A stretch of 64,000 nucleotides of DNA from Clostridium_AT radicumherbarum (GTDB lineage Bacteria; Bacillota; Clostridia; Clostridiales; Clostridiaceae): contig NZ_JBJHZY010000001.1 in the NCBI RefSeq assembly GCF_045310525.1, positions 744,001 through 808,000 of the forward strand, read 5' to 3'. The notes beneath the pieces are model-generated. The model had not been told where the DNA came from. It ran no database searches and worked only from the letters and a program-made list of their open reading frames with translations. This document shows, one piece after another, positions 28,627 to 37,276 of this stretch. The position numbers were made by a program, and so were the translations under genes. Within the stretch, counting starts at the first letter, position 1; the number at the start of each line of letters is the position of its first letter.

Positions 28627-29790
28627 ATGGAGAAAATTAAAGTGATTACCATATTCGGAACTAGACCTGAGGCGGTAAAAATGGCTCCTCTGGTAAATGA
28701 ATTACAACAAAGAGAAGAGATAGAATCTTTGGTTTGCGTAACAGCACAACATAGACAAATGTTAGATCAAGTCCTTGAACTTTTTAATATAATTCCTAAT
28801 TACGATTTGAATATTATGCAGGCAAAGCAAAGTTTAACAGGTATAACTACTAAAGTATTAGAAGGCCTGGAAGAAGTTTTTGAAAAAGAACAACCAAACT
28901 TGATTTTAGTTCATGGTGATACAACTACTACCTTTGCTGGATCTCTTGCTGCTTTCTACAAGCAAATAAAGGTTGGTCATGTAGAAGCGGGTCTTAGAAC
29001 CTTTGATAAATACTTTCCTTTCCCTGAAGAAATGAATAGAAAACTTACAGGGGCCATTGCTGATCTTCATTTTGCACCTACTGCAGGGGCAAAAGAAAAC
29101 CTTTTGAGAGAAGGAATTAAGGAAAGCGACATTTATGTAACAGGAAATACCGTAATTGACGCTATGAATTATACAGTTGAAGACAAGTATGAATTTACAA
29201 ATAAAGAATTAAATGAAATAGATTATAAGTCTAAAAAGGTAATTATGGTTACAGCTCATAGAAGAGAAAATTGGGGTGAAGGCATAGAAAATATATGTAA
29301 GGCTCTAAAAAATATTGTAGAAAACAATAAAGAAGTTGAGCTTGTTTATTTAGTTCATTTAAATCCTGTAGTTAAAGATGTTGTTTACAAATATTTAGAT
29401 GGAGTTGAAAGAGTACATTTGCTGCCACCGCTTGATACAAAGGAAACACATAATCTAATGAATAAGTGTTATATGATTATGACTGATTCCGGCGGCCTTC
29501 AAGAAGAGGCACCGCATCTCGGGAAACCAGTCCTGGTACTTAGGGATGTAACAGAAAGACCTGAAGCTGTGGAAGCAGGTACTGTAAAACTTATTGGAAC
29601 CAACATGGAAGTTATAATAAATAATGCTAATGAGTTAATAAGAGATAAAGATGAATATGATGTTATGAGAAAAGCCATAAACCCTTATGGCGATGGTAAA
29701 GCTTCTAAAAGAATAGTTGATGCTATATTATATAATTTTGGTTATAAAAACAAAACCTTAACTGAATTTAGTGTAAATGAGAAGCATTAA
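28627..29790 (+). CDS. wecB: UDP-N-acetylglucosamine 2-epimerase (non-hydrolysing)
   Basis: It interconverts UDP-GlcNAc and UDP-ManNAc (387 aa, GT-B fold). The N-terminus ITIFGTRPEAVKMAPLV, HVEAGLRTF and TDSGGLQEEAPHLGKPVLV are diagnostic. The AGGAGG ribosome site is strong. With the preceding transferase it points to a ManNAc-containing linkage unit or capsule. In Bacillus the orthologue is called mnaA. Confidence 0.93.
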   Translation: MEKIKVITIFGTRPEAVKMAPLVNELQQREEIESLVCVTAQHRQMLDQVLELFNIIPNYDLNIMQAKQSLTGITTKVLEGLEEVFEKEQPNLILVHGDTTTTFAGSLAAFYKQIKVGHVEAGLRTFDKYFPFPEEMNRKLTGAIADLHFAPTAGAKENLLREGIKESDIYVTGNTVIDAMNYTVEDKYEFTNKELNEIDYKSKKVIMVTAHRRENWGEGIENICKALKNIVENNKEVELVYLVHLNPVVKDVVYKYLDGVERVHLLPPLDTKETHNLMNKCYMIMTDSGGLQEEAPHLGKPVLVLRDVTERPEAVEAGTVKLIGTNMEVIINNANELIRDKDEYDVMRKAINPYGDGKASKRIVDAILYNFGYKNKTLTEFSVNEKH

Positions 29791-29809
29791 AAGATATTAA
29801 AATATTATA

Positions 29810-29846
29810 AAGACACAAACTTTTTTAAAGCTTGTGTCTTTTTCTT
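29810..29846 (+). terminator. Terminator after wecB
   Basis: The AGACACAAAC / GCTTGTGTCT stem (one mismatch) is followed by TTTTTCTT. Confidence 0.8.
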
Positions 29847-29855
29847 ATGTAAAAG

Positions 29856-29884
29856 TTGATAAATGCAAAGTAATCGAATATAAT
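29856..29884 (+). promoter_or_regulatory. Strong sigma-A promoter of the thiolase gene
   Basis: TTGATA and a perfect TATAAT are separated by exactly 17 nt, about 49 nt upstream of the thiolase ATG. Confidence 0.88.
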
Positions 29885-29932
29885 GAAATTGTTTACATGG
29901 GTATTTTAAATTTAATAAATGGGGGAATGAGA

Positions 29933-31111
29933 ATGAGAGATGTAGTAATTGTAAGTGCAGTTCGAACTGCAATTGGTTCATTTGGGGGGAGTTTAAAGGA
30001 TATACCAGCTCCAGAACTTGGAGCAATAGTTGTTAAGGAAGCACTTAAAAGAGTTAACTTAAAACCTGAAATGGTGGATGAAGTTATACTAGGAAATGTT
30101 CTGCAGGCAGGGCTTGGACAAAATACTGCAAGGCAAACTGTAATAAAAGCAGGACTTCCAGTTGAGGTACCAGCAATGACCATTAATAAGGTATGTGGTT
30201 CTGGTCTTAGAGCAGTTGAGCTAGCTGCACAAATTATTAAAGCTGGAGATGCTGATGTAATTATTGCAGGCGGTATGGAAAACATGTCTAGGGCACCTTA
30301 TATTTTAAATGATGCTAGATGGGGATATAGAATGGGTGCAGGTTCCTTAGTAGATTCTATGCTTAGTGAAGGACTTACTGATGTTTTTAATGGATATCAT
30401 ATGGGAATAACAGCTGAAAATGTAGCAGAAAAGTGGAATATATCAAGAGAAATGCAGGATGAATTTGCACTTAATTCACAATTAAAAGCTGAAAAAGCAA
30501 TTACTGAAGGTAAGTTTAAAGAAGAAATAGTTCCTGTAAGTAACCCACAGAGAAAAGGAGAACCTATTATTTTTGAAGTGGATGAGTTTCCGAGAAAAGG
30601 CAGCACTATAGAATCACTAAGAAAATTAAAGCCTGCCTTTAAGAAAGACGGAACTGTAACTGCAGGCAATGCTTCTGGAATAAATGATGGTGCAGCAGCT
30701 TTAGTAATAATGAGTTTAGAGAAGGCAAAAGAGTTAGGTCTAAGTCCTATGGCAACCATAGTTTCATATGCTCAAGGTGGGGTAGATCCGTCAATTATGG
30801 GCTATGGACCTTATAGCGCAGTGAGAAAGGCTTTAGAAAAAGGAAAGCTTGAACTTAAGGACATAGATTTGATTGAAGCTAATGAGGCTTTTGCTGCTCA
30901 AAGCTTAGCAGTAGCTAAGGATTTAAAGCTTGATATGAATAAGGTTAATGTAAATGGAGGTGCAATTGCTTTAGGGCACCCTATAGGTGCATCTGGAGCA
31001 CGAATACTTGTTACTCTTATTCATGAAATGCAAAGAAACAATGTTAAGAATGGATTAGCTACATTATGTATAGGTGGGGGAATGGGAACTGCAATTATAA
31101 TTCAAAGATAG
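29933..31111 (+). CDS. thlA: Acetyl-CoA acetyltransferase (thiolase)
   Basis: This biosynthetic thiolase (392 aa) condenses two acetyl-CoA to acetoacetyl-CoA, the entry to butyrate or solvent formation in clostridia. The acyl-accepting Cys is residue 88 in NKVCGSGLRAVEL, the His is in ALGHPIGASGAR and the second Cys in LCIGGGMGTA. The ATG at 29933 follows GGGGGAATGAGA; an open extension upstream runs into the promoter and is not coding. It is monocistronic, with its own consensus promoter and terminator, as in solventogenic clostridia. Confidence 0.95.
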   Translation: MRDVVIVSAVRTAIGSFGGSLKDIPAPELGAIVVKEALKRVNLKPEMVDEVILGNVLQAGLGQNTARQTVIKAGLPVEVPAMTINKVCGSGLRAVELAAQIIKAGDADVIIAGGMENMSRAPYILNDARWGYRMGAGSLVDSMLSEGLTDVFNGYHMGITAENVAEKWNISREMQDEFALNSQLKAEKAITEGKFKEEIVPVSNPQRKGEPIIFEVDEFPRKGSTIESLRKLKPAFKKDGTVTAGNASGINDGAAALVIMSLEKAKELGLSPMATIVSYAQGGVDPSIMGYGPYSAVRKALEKGKLELKDIDLIEANEAFAAQSLAVAKDLKLDMNKVNVNGGAIALGHPIGASGARILVTLIHEMQRNNVKNGLATLCIGGGMGTAIIIQR

Positions 31112-31122
31112 TATAAAAACAC

Positions 31123-31148
31123 AAAGAGGCTTAGGCCTCTTTTTTTTC
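31123..31148 (+). terminator. Terminator after thlA
   Basis: AGAGGC / GCCTCT with a 4-nt loop is followed by eight or more T. Confidence 0.85.
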
Positions 31149-31243
31149 ACACTTTTTAAAATTTCTTATATATTAATAGTATATTTATGGAATAAAAGTT
31201 AATGGTTTTGTCCATAATCAAAAGAGAAAGGTAGGGGGTCTCT

Positions 31244-31924
31244 TTGAAAAATAAAATCATTATATTAGTTTTCTTATTTATTTTATCTTTGTCAAACTTA
31301 AATAATTTATCCTTTGCGAAAAAAAATACGAGTATATTGAATAAAATAATTGAATCAGCTAATGGAAGTATTGTTGAGTATGGTATCAGAGCCAATTTCG
31401 AAATTGATGAAAATGGTGAAAAGTATTGTCTTAATTTATTAAAAAAATTAAATCTATCAGATAGCAATATAAACATTTCAAAGGATGGCAAATATTACAG
31501 TGTGGATTTTAAATCAGAGGCAGTAAATGGCTACATAGAATATTCGGATTATGATAATCATAATCTTGTGAGTTTAAATATTGTTAGAACCAATAATGAA
31601 AACAGACTAGATGAGCTTATAAACACAATTGACTCAGCTGTTAATAAAAAAGATGTTAAGTATTTTCAATATTTAAAGGCAAAGGTTCCGGAAAGCGATA
31701 ATGAAAAATTAAATAATGAAATTATAAAAATGTTAATGATAGAAAATACAAGTAATATCTCAACAGTTAAATTAAAAAATGGTACTAGTACTGTAGCATA
31801 TACAAAGCAATTTATCCCAATAAAGGATAATGGAAAACTTGTAGATTTAAATTTTGCTGTCTGCAGTTATGGAGCAGGAACCTATTTAATAATCGGTACG
31901 CCAATCATTATAGAAGCTTATTAA
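31244..31924 (+). CDS. ywmB: YwmB family protein
   Basis: This 226-aa protein starts TTG (LKNKIIILVFL...) with an N-terminal signal sequence (about 3-25). The exported remainder fits the YwmB family, named 'TATA-box-binding-like' for its fold only. The assignment rests mainly on the order ywmB-murA-spoIID, which is the same as in B. subtilis, and on size and signal peptide. The function is unknown. Confidence 0.75.
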   Translation: MKNKIIILVFLFILSLSNLNNLSFAKKNTSILNKIIESANGSIVEYGIRANFEIDENGEKYCLNLLKKLNLSDSNINISKDGKYYSVDFKSEAVNGYIEYSDYDNHNLVSLNIVRTNNENRLDELINTIDSAVNKKDVKYFQYLKAKVPESDNEKLNNEIIKMLMIENTSNISTVKLKNGTSTVAYTKQFIPIKDNGKLVDLNFAVCSYGAGTYLIIGTPIIIEAY

Positions 31925-31943
31925 TAAGAAGTGGGGGAATTGT

Positions 31944-33203
31944 ATGGATAAAATAGTCATTAATGGAGGAAATAAGCTTGCTGGAAAAGTAAAGGTAAGT
32001 GCTGCAAAGAATTCTGTTTTGCCTATTATAGTTTCAAGTATTTTAAGTGGTGACAAATGTATCATAGAAAATGCACCTATGCTTGAAGATGTTTGTGTTA
32101 TAGTGGATACCTTAAGGTCCTTGGGAGCTGAAATAAGCATTAACAAAGAAAATAACAGAATCCTTATTGATACCACTAAACTAATATATGGTGAGCCTTC
32201 AAGTGAACTAGTAAGAAAGATGAGAGCATCTTTTCTTATTATGGGACCTATGATTGCAAAATTTGGAAGATTTAAAATATCCCTTCCGGGAGGCTGTAAT
32301 ATAGGAACAAGACCAATTGACTTGCATTTAAAAGGCTTTACTGCATTAGGTGCAGAGGTTAATGTTGGCCACGGCTATGTTGAGGCTAAGGCAAATAAAC
32401 TAATTGGAAACAAAATTTATTTGGATTTTCCTTCAGTTGGAGCTACAGAAAACATTATGATGGCTGCAATTTTTGCTGAAGGTGAAACTATAATTGAAAA
32501 TTCTGCTGAAGAACCAGAAATTGAGGACTTAGCAAAATTTCTAAATAGTATGGGAGCCGAAGTTATAGGCGCAGGTAGTGATACAATTAAAATTATAGGA
32601 GTAAAAAGCTTAAAAGGAACCATACACAAACCTATTTGTGATCGAATAGAAGCTGGAACCTATATGGCTGCTGCAGCTATTACAAGAAGCAAAATTATAA
32701 TTTCAGGAATAAATGAAGAACATATAAAACCAATAATTGCTAAACTCACTGAAATAGGTGTTTCAATAGAAGCAAATGGTGACGAAATAATTGTAGATGC
32801 CGATAGAGACTTAAAGCCGGTAGATATAAAAACAATGCCATATCCGGGATTTCCTACTGATATGCAGGCACAAATGATGAGTCTTTTATGTGTACTAAAA
32901 GGAACAAGTATAGTAACTGAAACCATATTTGAAAACAGATTTATGCATGTTCAGGAACTGAAGAGAATGGGTGCAAACATAAAAATTGATGGAAGAACTG
33001 CAGTTATCGAAGGAATAGAAAGATTTAGCGGTTCAGAGGTAAGAGCTACTGATCTTAGAGCAGGAGCAGCCTTAATACTTGCTGGACTTGCAGCAGAGGG
33101 AACAACGGAAATTAGTGATGTTTATCATATAGACAGAGGTTATGTAGATATTGAAGGTAAACTTAAGGGCTTAGGTGCTGATATAGAAAGAAAATATTTT
33201 TAA
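31944..33203 (+). CDS. murA: UDP-N-acetylglucosamine 1-carboxyvinyltransferase
   Basis: MurA (419 aa) adds enolpyruvate from PEP to UDP-GlcNAc in the first committed step of peptidoglycan synthesis and is the fosfomycin target. The reactive Cys is present at about residue 118 in LPGGCNIGTRPIDLH, so fosfomycin sensitivity is expected. FPTDMQAQMMSLLCV and ENRFMHVQELKRMGA are further signatures. The start is 20 nt after ywmB behind GTGGGGG. Confidence 0.96.
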   Translation: MDKIVINGGNKLAGKVKVSAAKNSVLPIIVSSILSGDKCIIENAPMLEDVCVIVDTLRSLGAEISINKENNRILIDTTKLIYGEPSSELVRKMRASFLIMGPMIAKFGRFKISLPGGCNIGTRPIDLHLKGFTALGAEVNVGHGYVEAKANKLIGNKIYLDFPSVGATENIMMAAIFAEGETIIENSAEEPEIEDLAKFLNSMGAEVIGAGSDTIKIIGVKSLKGTIHKPICDRIEAGTYMAAAAITRSKIIISGINEEHIKPIIAKLTEIGVSIEANGDEIIVDADRDLKPVDIKTMPYPGFPTDMQAQMMSLLCVLKGTSIVTETIFENRFMHVQELKRMGANIKIDGRTAVIEGIERFSGSEVRATDLRAGAALILAGLAAEGTTEISDVYHIDRGYVDIEGKLKGLGADIERKYF

Positions 33204-33205
33204 GG

Positions 33206-33232
33206 GGCTGTGAGAGCAGCTCTTTTTTTATG
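33206..33232 (+). terminator. Terminator after murA
   Basis: GGGGCTG / CAGCTC stem (with wobble) followed by TTTTTTTA. Confidence 0.7.
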
Positions 33233-33335
33233 CTTAGAAAGTAATATTCATATAAATCACTAAATAAAATAGTATATAAGCTTATAGAAAAAAGGCAAAG
33301 CTTAAGGCTTAGCTTAACAAATGAGGGGGATTGTA

Positions 33336-34394
33336 TTGCAAAGAGTATTTGTTTCTCTAAGACTTGGAAAGTTAGTGATTTATTTCATTTTATCAATTTT
33401 ACTACTTATTATATTTTCTATGTTAATTATCGGTATTGAAAATAAAGGAATTAATTTTAGTAAAGGTGACGAAGGCATATCTAAATACAACCCTACTAAA
33501 GAAGATATTTTAAAAAATAATGACAAAACTACAATTATAAAGGTGTACTTATCAAAGGAAAATAAGGTAGTTGAAATGAATCTTGAGGAATATGTAAGGG
33601 GGGTAGTGGCTGCAGAGATGCCTGCCGAATTTAATTTAGAAGCCCTTAAGGCTCAAGCAGTTGCGGCAAGAACCTATGCCTTAGCACATATGGAACAGTA
33701 TGGTGGAACGAAATGCTCCTATGCTAAAGGCGCTGACATTTGCGATACTGTCAATAGTCAAGCTTATATGAGTAAAGAAGAGAGATTTAGACTTTGGAAA
33801 AATAGTTCAGCTATAGGCTATTGGAATAAGATTACTGATGCAATTAATCAAACAGAAGGAGAAATATTAACCTATGATGGTAAACTAGTTCTTGAGCCAT
33901 ATTACTTTGCAGTTAGCAGCGGAAAAACTGAAAATGCGGCTGAAGTTTTTGCTACTAGCGAGCCTTATCTTAAATCTGTGAATAGTCCTGGGGAAGAGGC
34001 GTCAGGAAATTATAAGACTACTCATAAATACAGTATTAATGAATTTATCAATATTGTTAATTCAAAATATTCTAAGGCAAAGCTTAATTCCAAAAATATT
34101 AAGAGTCAGATAAACATAGTAGAGAGAACCTCAGCAGGAAGTGTGAAAAAAATAAAGCTTGGAAATGTTGTAATATCTGGAACTGACTTTCGAACAATGT
34201 TAAATTTAAATTCTGCAAATTTTAAAATTACCATAGCTAAAGATTTACAAGTTGAATGCTTTGGTTATGGCCACGGAGTAGGAATGAGTCAATGGGGTGC
34301 AGAAGCTATGGCAAAGGCAGGAAGCAGCTTTCAAGAGATTCTATCTCATTACTATCAAGGAATAAAGATAGAAAAGATAAAAGATTTAAAATAA
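33336..34394 (+). CDS. spoIID: Stage II sporulation protein D
   Basis: SpoIID (352 aa) is a lytic transglycosylase of the engulfment (DMP) machinery that cuts glycan strands stripped of their stem peptides. An N-terminal membrane anchor (about 11-33) is followed by the SpoIID domain with EEYVRGVVAAEMPAEFNLEA, AQAVAARTYALAHM and the C-terminal GYGHGVGMSQWGAEAMA. The TTG at 33336 is preferred because GAGGGGG is 6 nt upstream; an in-frame ATG at 33321 overlaps that ribosome site. The SpoIIQ-like gene is downstream, separated by a structured 412-bp spacer. Confidence 0.93.
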   Translation: MQRVFVSLRLGKLVIYFILSILLLIIFSMLIIGIENKGINFSKGDEGISKYNPTKEDILKNNDKTTIIKVYLSKENKVVEMNLEEYVRGVVAAEMPAEFNLEALKAQAVAARTYALAHMEQYGGTKCSYAKGADICDTVNSQAYMSKEERFRLWKNSSAIGYWNKITDAINQTEGEILTYDGKLVLEPYYFAVSSGKTENAAEVFATSEPYLKSVNSPGEEASGNYKTTHKYSINEFINIVNSKYSKAKLNSKNIKSQINIVERTSAGSVKKIKLGNVVISGTDFRTMLNLNSANFKITIAKDLQVECFGYGHGVGMSQWGAEAMAKAGSSFQEILSHYYQGIKIEKIKDLK

Positions 34395-34440
34395 AAATTA
34401 AATGAAAATAGCTACAATAAATAAAGTATGTTACATAAAC

Positions 34441-34650
34441 TGATCGCTGCATAATAAGCTCTAAGCTCAGAATAGCCACAAAACCAAGTGTTGGCCTGAA
34501 TTCATTTCATTCAGACGAACAACACTAGGGCTTTGCGGCTATTCTTTTGCTAAGTGCTTCTATACTGGGCAGCTTAACCGTATTCGCTGCCACTCGTAAG
34601 CAGCCAGTGAAAAGCCATTTAAGCTTTTCACCTCTTTTTGCTCATTACAG
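34441..34650 (+). ncRNA. Candidate structured RNA between spoIID and spoIIQ-like gene
   Basis: This stretch is clearly less AT-rich than its flanks and holds nested inverted repeats. The outer arms AGAATAGCC / GGCTATTCT (34470-34478 / 34536-34544) enclose AGTGTTG / CAACACT and CTGAAT / ATTCAG as one long hairpin. Next come GGCAGC / GCTGCC and an overlapping alternative GCTGC / GCAGC, which cannot form together. Last is a perfect 9-bp GTGAAAAGC / GCTTTTCAC hairpin (34606-34630) followed by CTCTTTTTG, terminator-like on the + strand. There is no coding frame. I do not recognise a known RNA family. It could be a free small RNA or a leader with alternative structures for the downstream gene. Confidence 0.5.
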
Positions 34651-34807
34651 ATATTATATTTATTTGCGCTAAACTTCATTTAGCTAATTTTATAATACAA
34701 TATTTTAAAAAGAATGTCGAAAAATAAGGAAAAAAATTCTAGTATAATTTCATAAAATATGTATTTTTTACTAACCTCTGGACAAACTACAAAAAGGAGG
34801 TGTTTGT

Positions 34808-35533
34808 ATGGACAAAAAATTATTCAGCAAAACGTCAAATTTTTTTAAGAAGGAAGGCTTCTATGTAATTCTGTTTGTTTGTCTTTGTATTGTTGCAACA
34901 GTTGCAGCAGTTACATCAAGAAATGCAAGATCAGTTAAAAAACCACCTGTTGCTAATCAACAAACAACAAGTGAAGCTGATAAGCAAACAGCATTAATAG
35001 ATGAACTACCTAAAAATGGCTATCAAAATGCCCTTGAGGTAAAAGGAAATACCAATACTGGAATTACCGTTCCTAGTAATGGAGCAACTGCAGTGGTAAG
35101 TACTGCTAATACAAAATTTGCAAAACCTGTTGAGGGAACTTTAGCAAGAGCATATTCAGAGGATCCTGTTTGGTCAGATACTACAGAAACTTATAGACCT
35201 AACTTTGGACTAGATATCAAAGCTGATTTAGGAAAAGATGTCTATGCTGTACTTGATGGAAAAGTTGAAGAAGTAGGCGAGAGCAAAGAAGGCTATGGTA
35301 TTCAGGTTGTTATAAATCACCAAAATGGGTTAAAGACAATATATGCAAATCTTGATCCAAATAGTACAGTTGCAAATGGTAAAACAGTTAAGAAGGGTGA
35401 AAAAATCGGAAAGGTTGGAAACACAACCCTTAGAACATCCTATGAAAAGTATGGTAGTCACTTACACTTTGCAGTTATGCAGGGTAAGGAATATGTTGAT
35501 CCAGCAAAATATATAAAATACGACACTAAATAA
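34808..35533 (+). CDS. spoIIQ: SpoIIQ-like LytM (M23) family sporulation protein, predicted inactive
   Basis: This 241-aa protein has a cytoplasmic start, one membrane helix (about 16-37), a Thr/Asn/Gln-rich linker and a LytM domain (about 105-240). The second zinc motif is intact (SHLHFAVMQG), but the first motif, normally HxGxD, reads NFGLD: the first His is replaced by Asn. It is therefore probably not an active endopeptidase, as for B. subtilis SpoIIQ, whereas C. difficile SpoIIQ keeps the His. Its position after spoIID and before spoIIID supports the SpoIIQ role: forespore partner of SpoIIIAH in the engulfment channel. It has an AAGGAGGTG ribosome site. Confidence 0.85.
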   Translation: MDKKLFSKTSNFFKKEGFYVILFVCLCIVATVAAVTSRNARSVKKPPVANQQTTSEADKQTALIDELPKNGYQNALEVKGNTNTGITVPSNGATAVVSTANTKFAKPVEGTLARAYSEDPVWSDTTETYRPNFGLDIKADLGKDVYAVLDGKVEEVGESKEGYGIQVVINHQNGLKTIYANLDPNSTVANGKTVKKGEKIGKVGNTTLRTSYEKYGSHLHFAVMQGKEYVDPAKYIKYDTK

Positions 35534-35680
35534 TGGAAACATATAAACTTACTACATTGAGAGTAATACTTAAAATTATAGGATTTAGCATTACAGGTTG
35601 AGTCATATTTTTTAAGTTTACTTTTAGTTTAGTATTTGCAGAAAAAATTCTTATCTGCAAATAAAACAAAACTAATGATG

Positions 35681-35728
35681 TTTCATTAGCCATTTTGCGA
35701 AATTCATATCGGAAAATGGCTAATGAAA
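35681..35728. repeat. 16-bp perfect inverted repeat upstream of spoIIID
   Basis: The arms TTTCATTAGCCATTTT and AAAATGGCTAATGAAA are exactly complementary. The 16-nt loop adds an inner CGA / TCG pairing. No T-run follows on the + strand, so it is not an obvious terminator of the gene before it. The remaining spacer (35534-35787) shows nothing else recognisable. Confidence 0.8.
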
Positions 35729-35787
35729 GTAATTTAAAGAATTATAAATGCATATTATTAATATAGAAGGGTTAAGGAGGTAGCACT

Positions 35788-36042
35788 TTGAAAGACTACA
35801 TTGAGGAGAGAGTTCTTGAAGTCGCAAACTACATTATCGATTCAAAAGCTACAATAAGAAAAACAGCCAAGGTTTTTGGAGTTAGTAAAAGTACAATTCA
35901 CAAAGATATGACTGAAAGATTACCTAAAATAAATCCTCAAATAGCGGATGAAGCTAAAAATATTTTAGATTACAATAAAGCTGAAAGACACATTAGAGGT
36001 GGAAAAGCTACTAAGTTAAAATATAAAGCTATTGAAGGTTAA
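35788..36042 (+). CDS. spoIIID: Sporulation transcriptional regulator SpoIIID
   Basis: SpoIIID (84 aa) is a mother-cell DNA-binding regulator that tunes sigma-E and sigma-K regulons. The helix-turn-helix is SKATIRKTAKVFGVSKSTIHKDM (split in reading as SKATIRKTAKVF and GVSKSTIHKDM), followed by the basic C-terminal helix. The TTG start (LKDYIEERV) lies behind a strong AAGGAGG. The mreB/mbl gene follows, as in Bacillus. Confidence 0.95.
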   Translation: MKDYIEERVLEVANYIIDSKATIRKTAKVFGVSKSTIHKDMTERLPKINPQIADEAKNILDYNKAERHIRGGKATKLKYKAIEG

Positions 36043-36139
36043 AAACATTCCTATTATAATAAGAGTAAGAGATAATGTAATTCAAGTTTAGTACAACTTG
36101 TTTTTATAGTATTACAAAAGAGCAGGAGAGTTGATAGGA

Positions 36140-37174
36140 ATGTGTTTTAGAATTGGTACGGATATGGGGATTGACTTAGGTACAGCTACAGTACTTGTTT
36201 ATATTAAAGGAAAGGGTGTTATACTTAAAGAGCCTTCTGTAGTTGCAATTGATAAAAGTTATAATAAAGTTAAGGCTGTGGGTGAAGAAGCTAGACAAAT
36301 GATTGGAAGAACTCCTGGTAATATAGTAGCAATTCGTCCATTAAGAGATGGAGTTATTTCAGATTACGATGTGACTGAGACAATGCTTAAACATTTTATT
36401 AGAAAGGCCTGTGGAAATAGAAGAATGTCTGCACCTAGAGTCATGGTATGCATTCCCTGCCAGGCAACTGAAGTTGAAAAAAGAGCAGTTAGAGATGCAG
36501 CTGTAAATGCTGGAGCAAAAAAAGTTTTTCTAATAGAAGAACCATTAGCAGCTGCTATAGGAGCTAATTTGGATATAACTGAAGCAAGCGGAAGTATGGT
36601 TATTGATATTGGCGGAGGCACAACAGATGTTGCAGTTATTTCTTTAGGCGGCATCGTAGTTAGATCTTCAATTAAAGTTGCAGGAGACAAGTTCGATGAA
36701 GCAATAGCAAGATATATTCGAAAAAAACATAAGCTCATGATTGGAGAACGAACAGCAGAAGACTTGAAAATAAATATTGGATCTGCATTTAAAAGAGAAA
36801 ATGAAGTTACTATGGAAATAAGAGGAAGGGACCTAATTACTGGTCTTCCCAAGAATATAACTGTATCTTCAGAAGAAATGAGAGAAGCACTAAGTGATAC
36901 AGTAAATAGTATAGCTGATTGTACTCATGCTGTACTTGAAAAAACTCCTCCTGAACTTGCTGCTGATATTGCAGACAAAGGCATAATAATGACTGGTGGA
37001 GGATCACTTCTAAATGGGCTAGATAAACTAATTGCTAGTGTAACTAATGTACCAGTATTTGTTGCCGAAGAACCTGTGTCTTGTGTGGCAATAGGGACTG
37101 GAAAAGCTCTAGAATATCTAGATAAAATTGATATTAGCTCAAATGGTTATGATGTTTCATTAATTGATAAATAA
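36140..37174 (+). CDS. mbl: MreB/Mbl family actin-like cell-shape protein
   Basis: This 344-aa bacterial actin has the phosphate loops MGIDLGTATVLVY and VIDIGGGTTDVAVISLGG, and the adenosine motif MTGGGSLLNGLDKLI. It polymerises under the membrane and guides the elongation peptidoglycan machinery. Position next to spoIIID suggests Mbl rather than MreB; sequence alone does not separate them. ATG 36140 is preferred over TTG 36131, which is too close to GGAG. Confidence 0.92.
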   Translation: MCFRIGTDMGIDLGTATVLVYIKGKGVILKEPSVVAIDKSYNKVKAVGEEARQMIGRTPGNIVAIRPLRDGVISDYDVTETMLKHFIRKACGNRRMSAPRVMVCIPCQATEVEKRAVRDAAVNAGAKKVFLIEEPLAAAIGANLDITEASGSMVIDIGGGTTDVAVISLGGIVVRSSIKVAGDKFDEAIARYIRKKHKLMIGERTAEDLKINIGSAFKRENEVTMEIRGRDLITGLPKNITVSSEEMREALSDTVNSIADCTHAVLEKTPPELAADIADKGIIMTGGGSLLNGLDKLIASVTNVPVFVAEEPVSCVAIGTGKALEYLDKIDISSNGYDVSLIDK

Positions 37175-37201
37175 ATTTACATTTCTTGAGTTTAACATAA
37201 A

Positions 37202-37267
37202 TTAGCCGCGTAAAAGCATTCTGTTTGATAATAAACATGGATAATGCTTATACTGCGGCTTTTATTT
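37202..37267 (+). terminator. Terminator after mbl
   Basis: Two-part stem: AGCCGC / GCGGCT with inner AGCATT / AATGCT, followed by TTTTATTTT. Confidence 0.8.
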
Positions 37268-37276
37268 TGGATTTTA

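Noticed and set aside
29834..29932. In-frame N-terminal extension of thiolase
   Set aside because: It overlaps the TTGATA/TATAAT promoter and the end of a terminator; the ATG at 29933 has a strong ribosome site and fits family length.
34441..34650. 6S RNA, SRP RNA or RNase P RNA
   Set aside because: None of their conserved sequence blocks is present; multiple short hairpins rather than one long bubble-containing rod.
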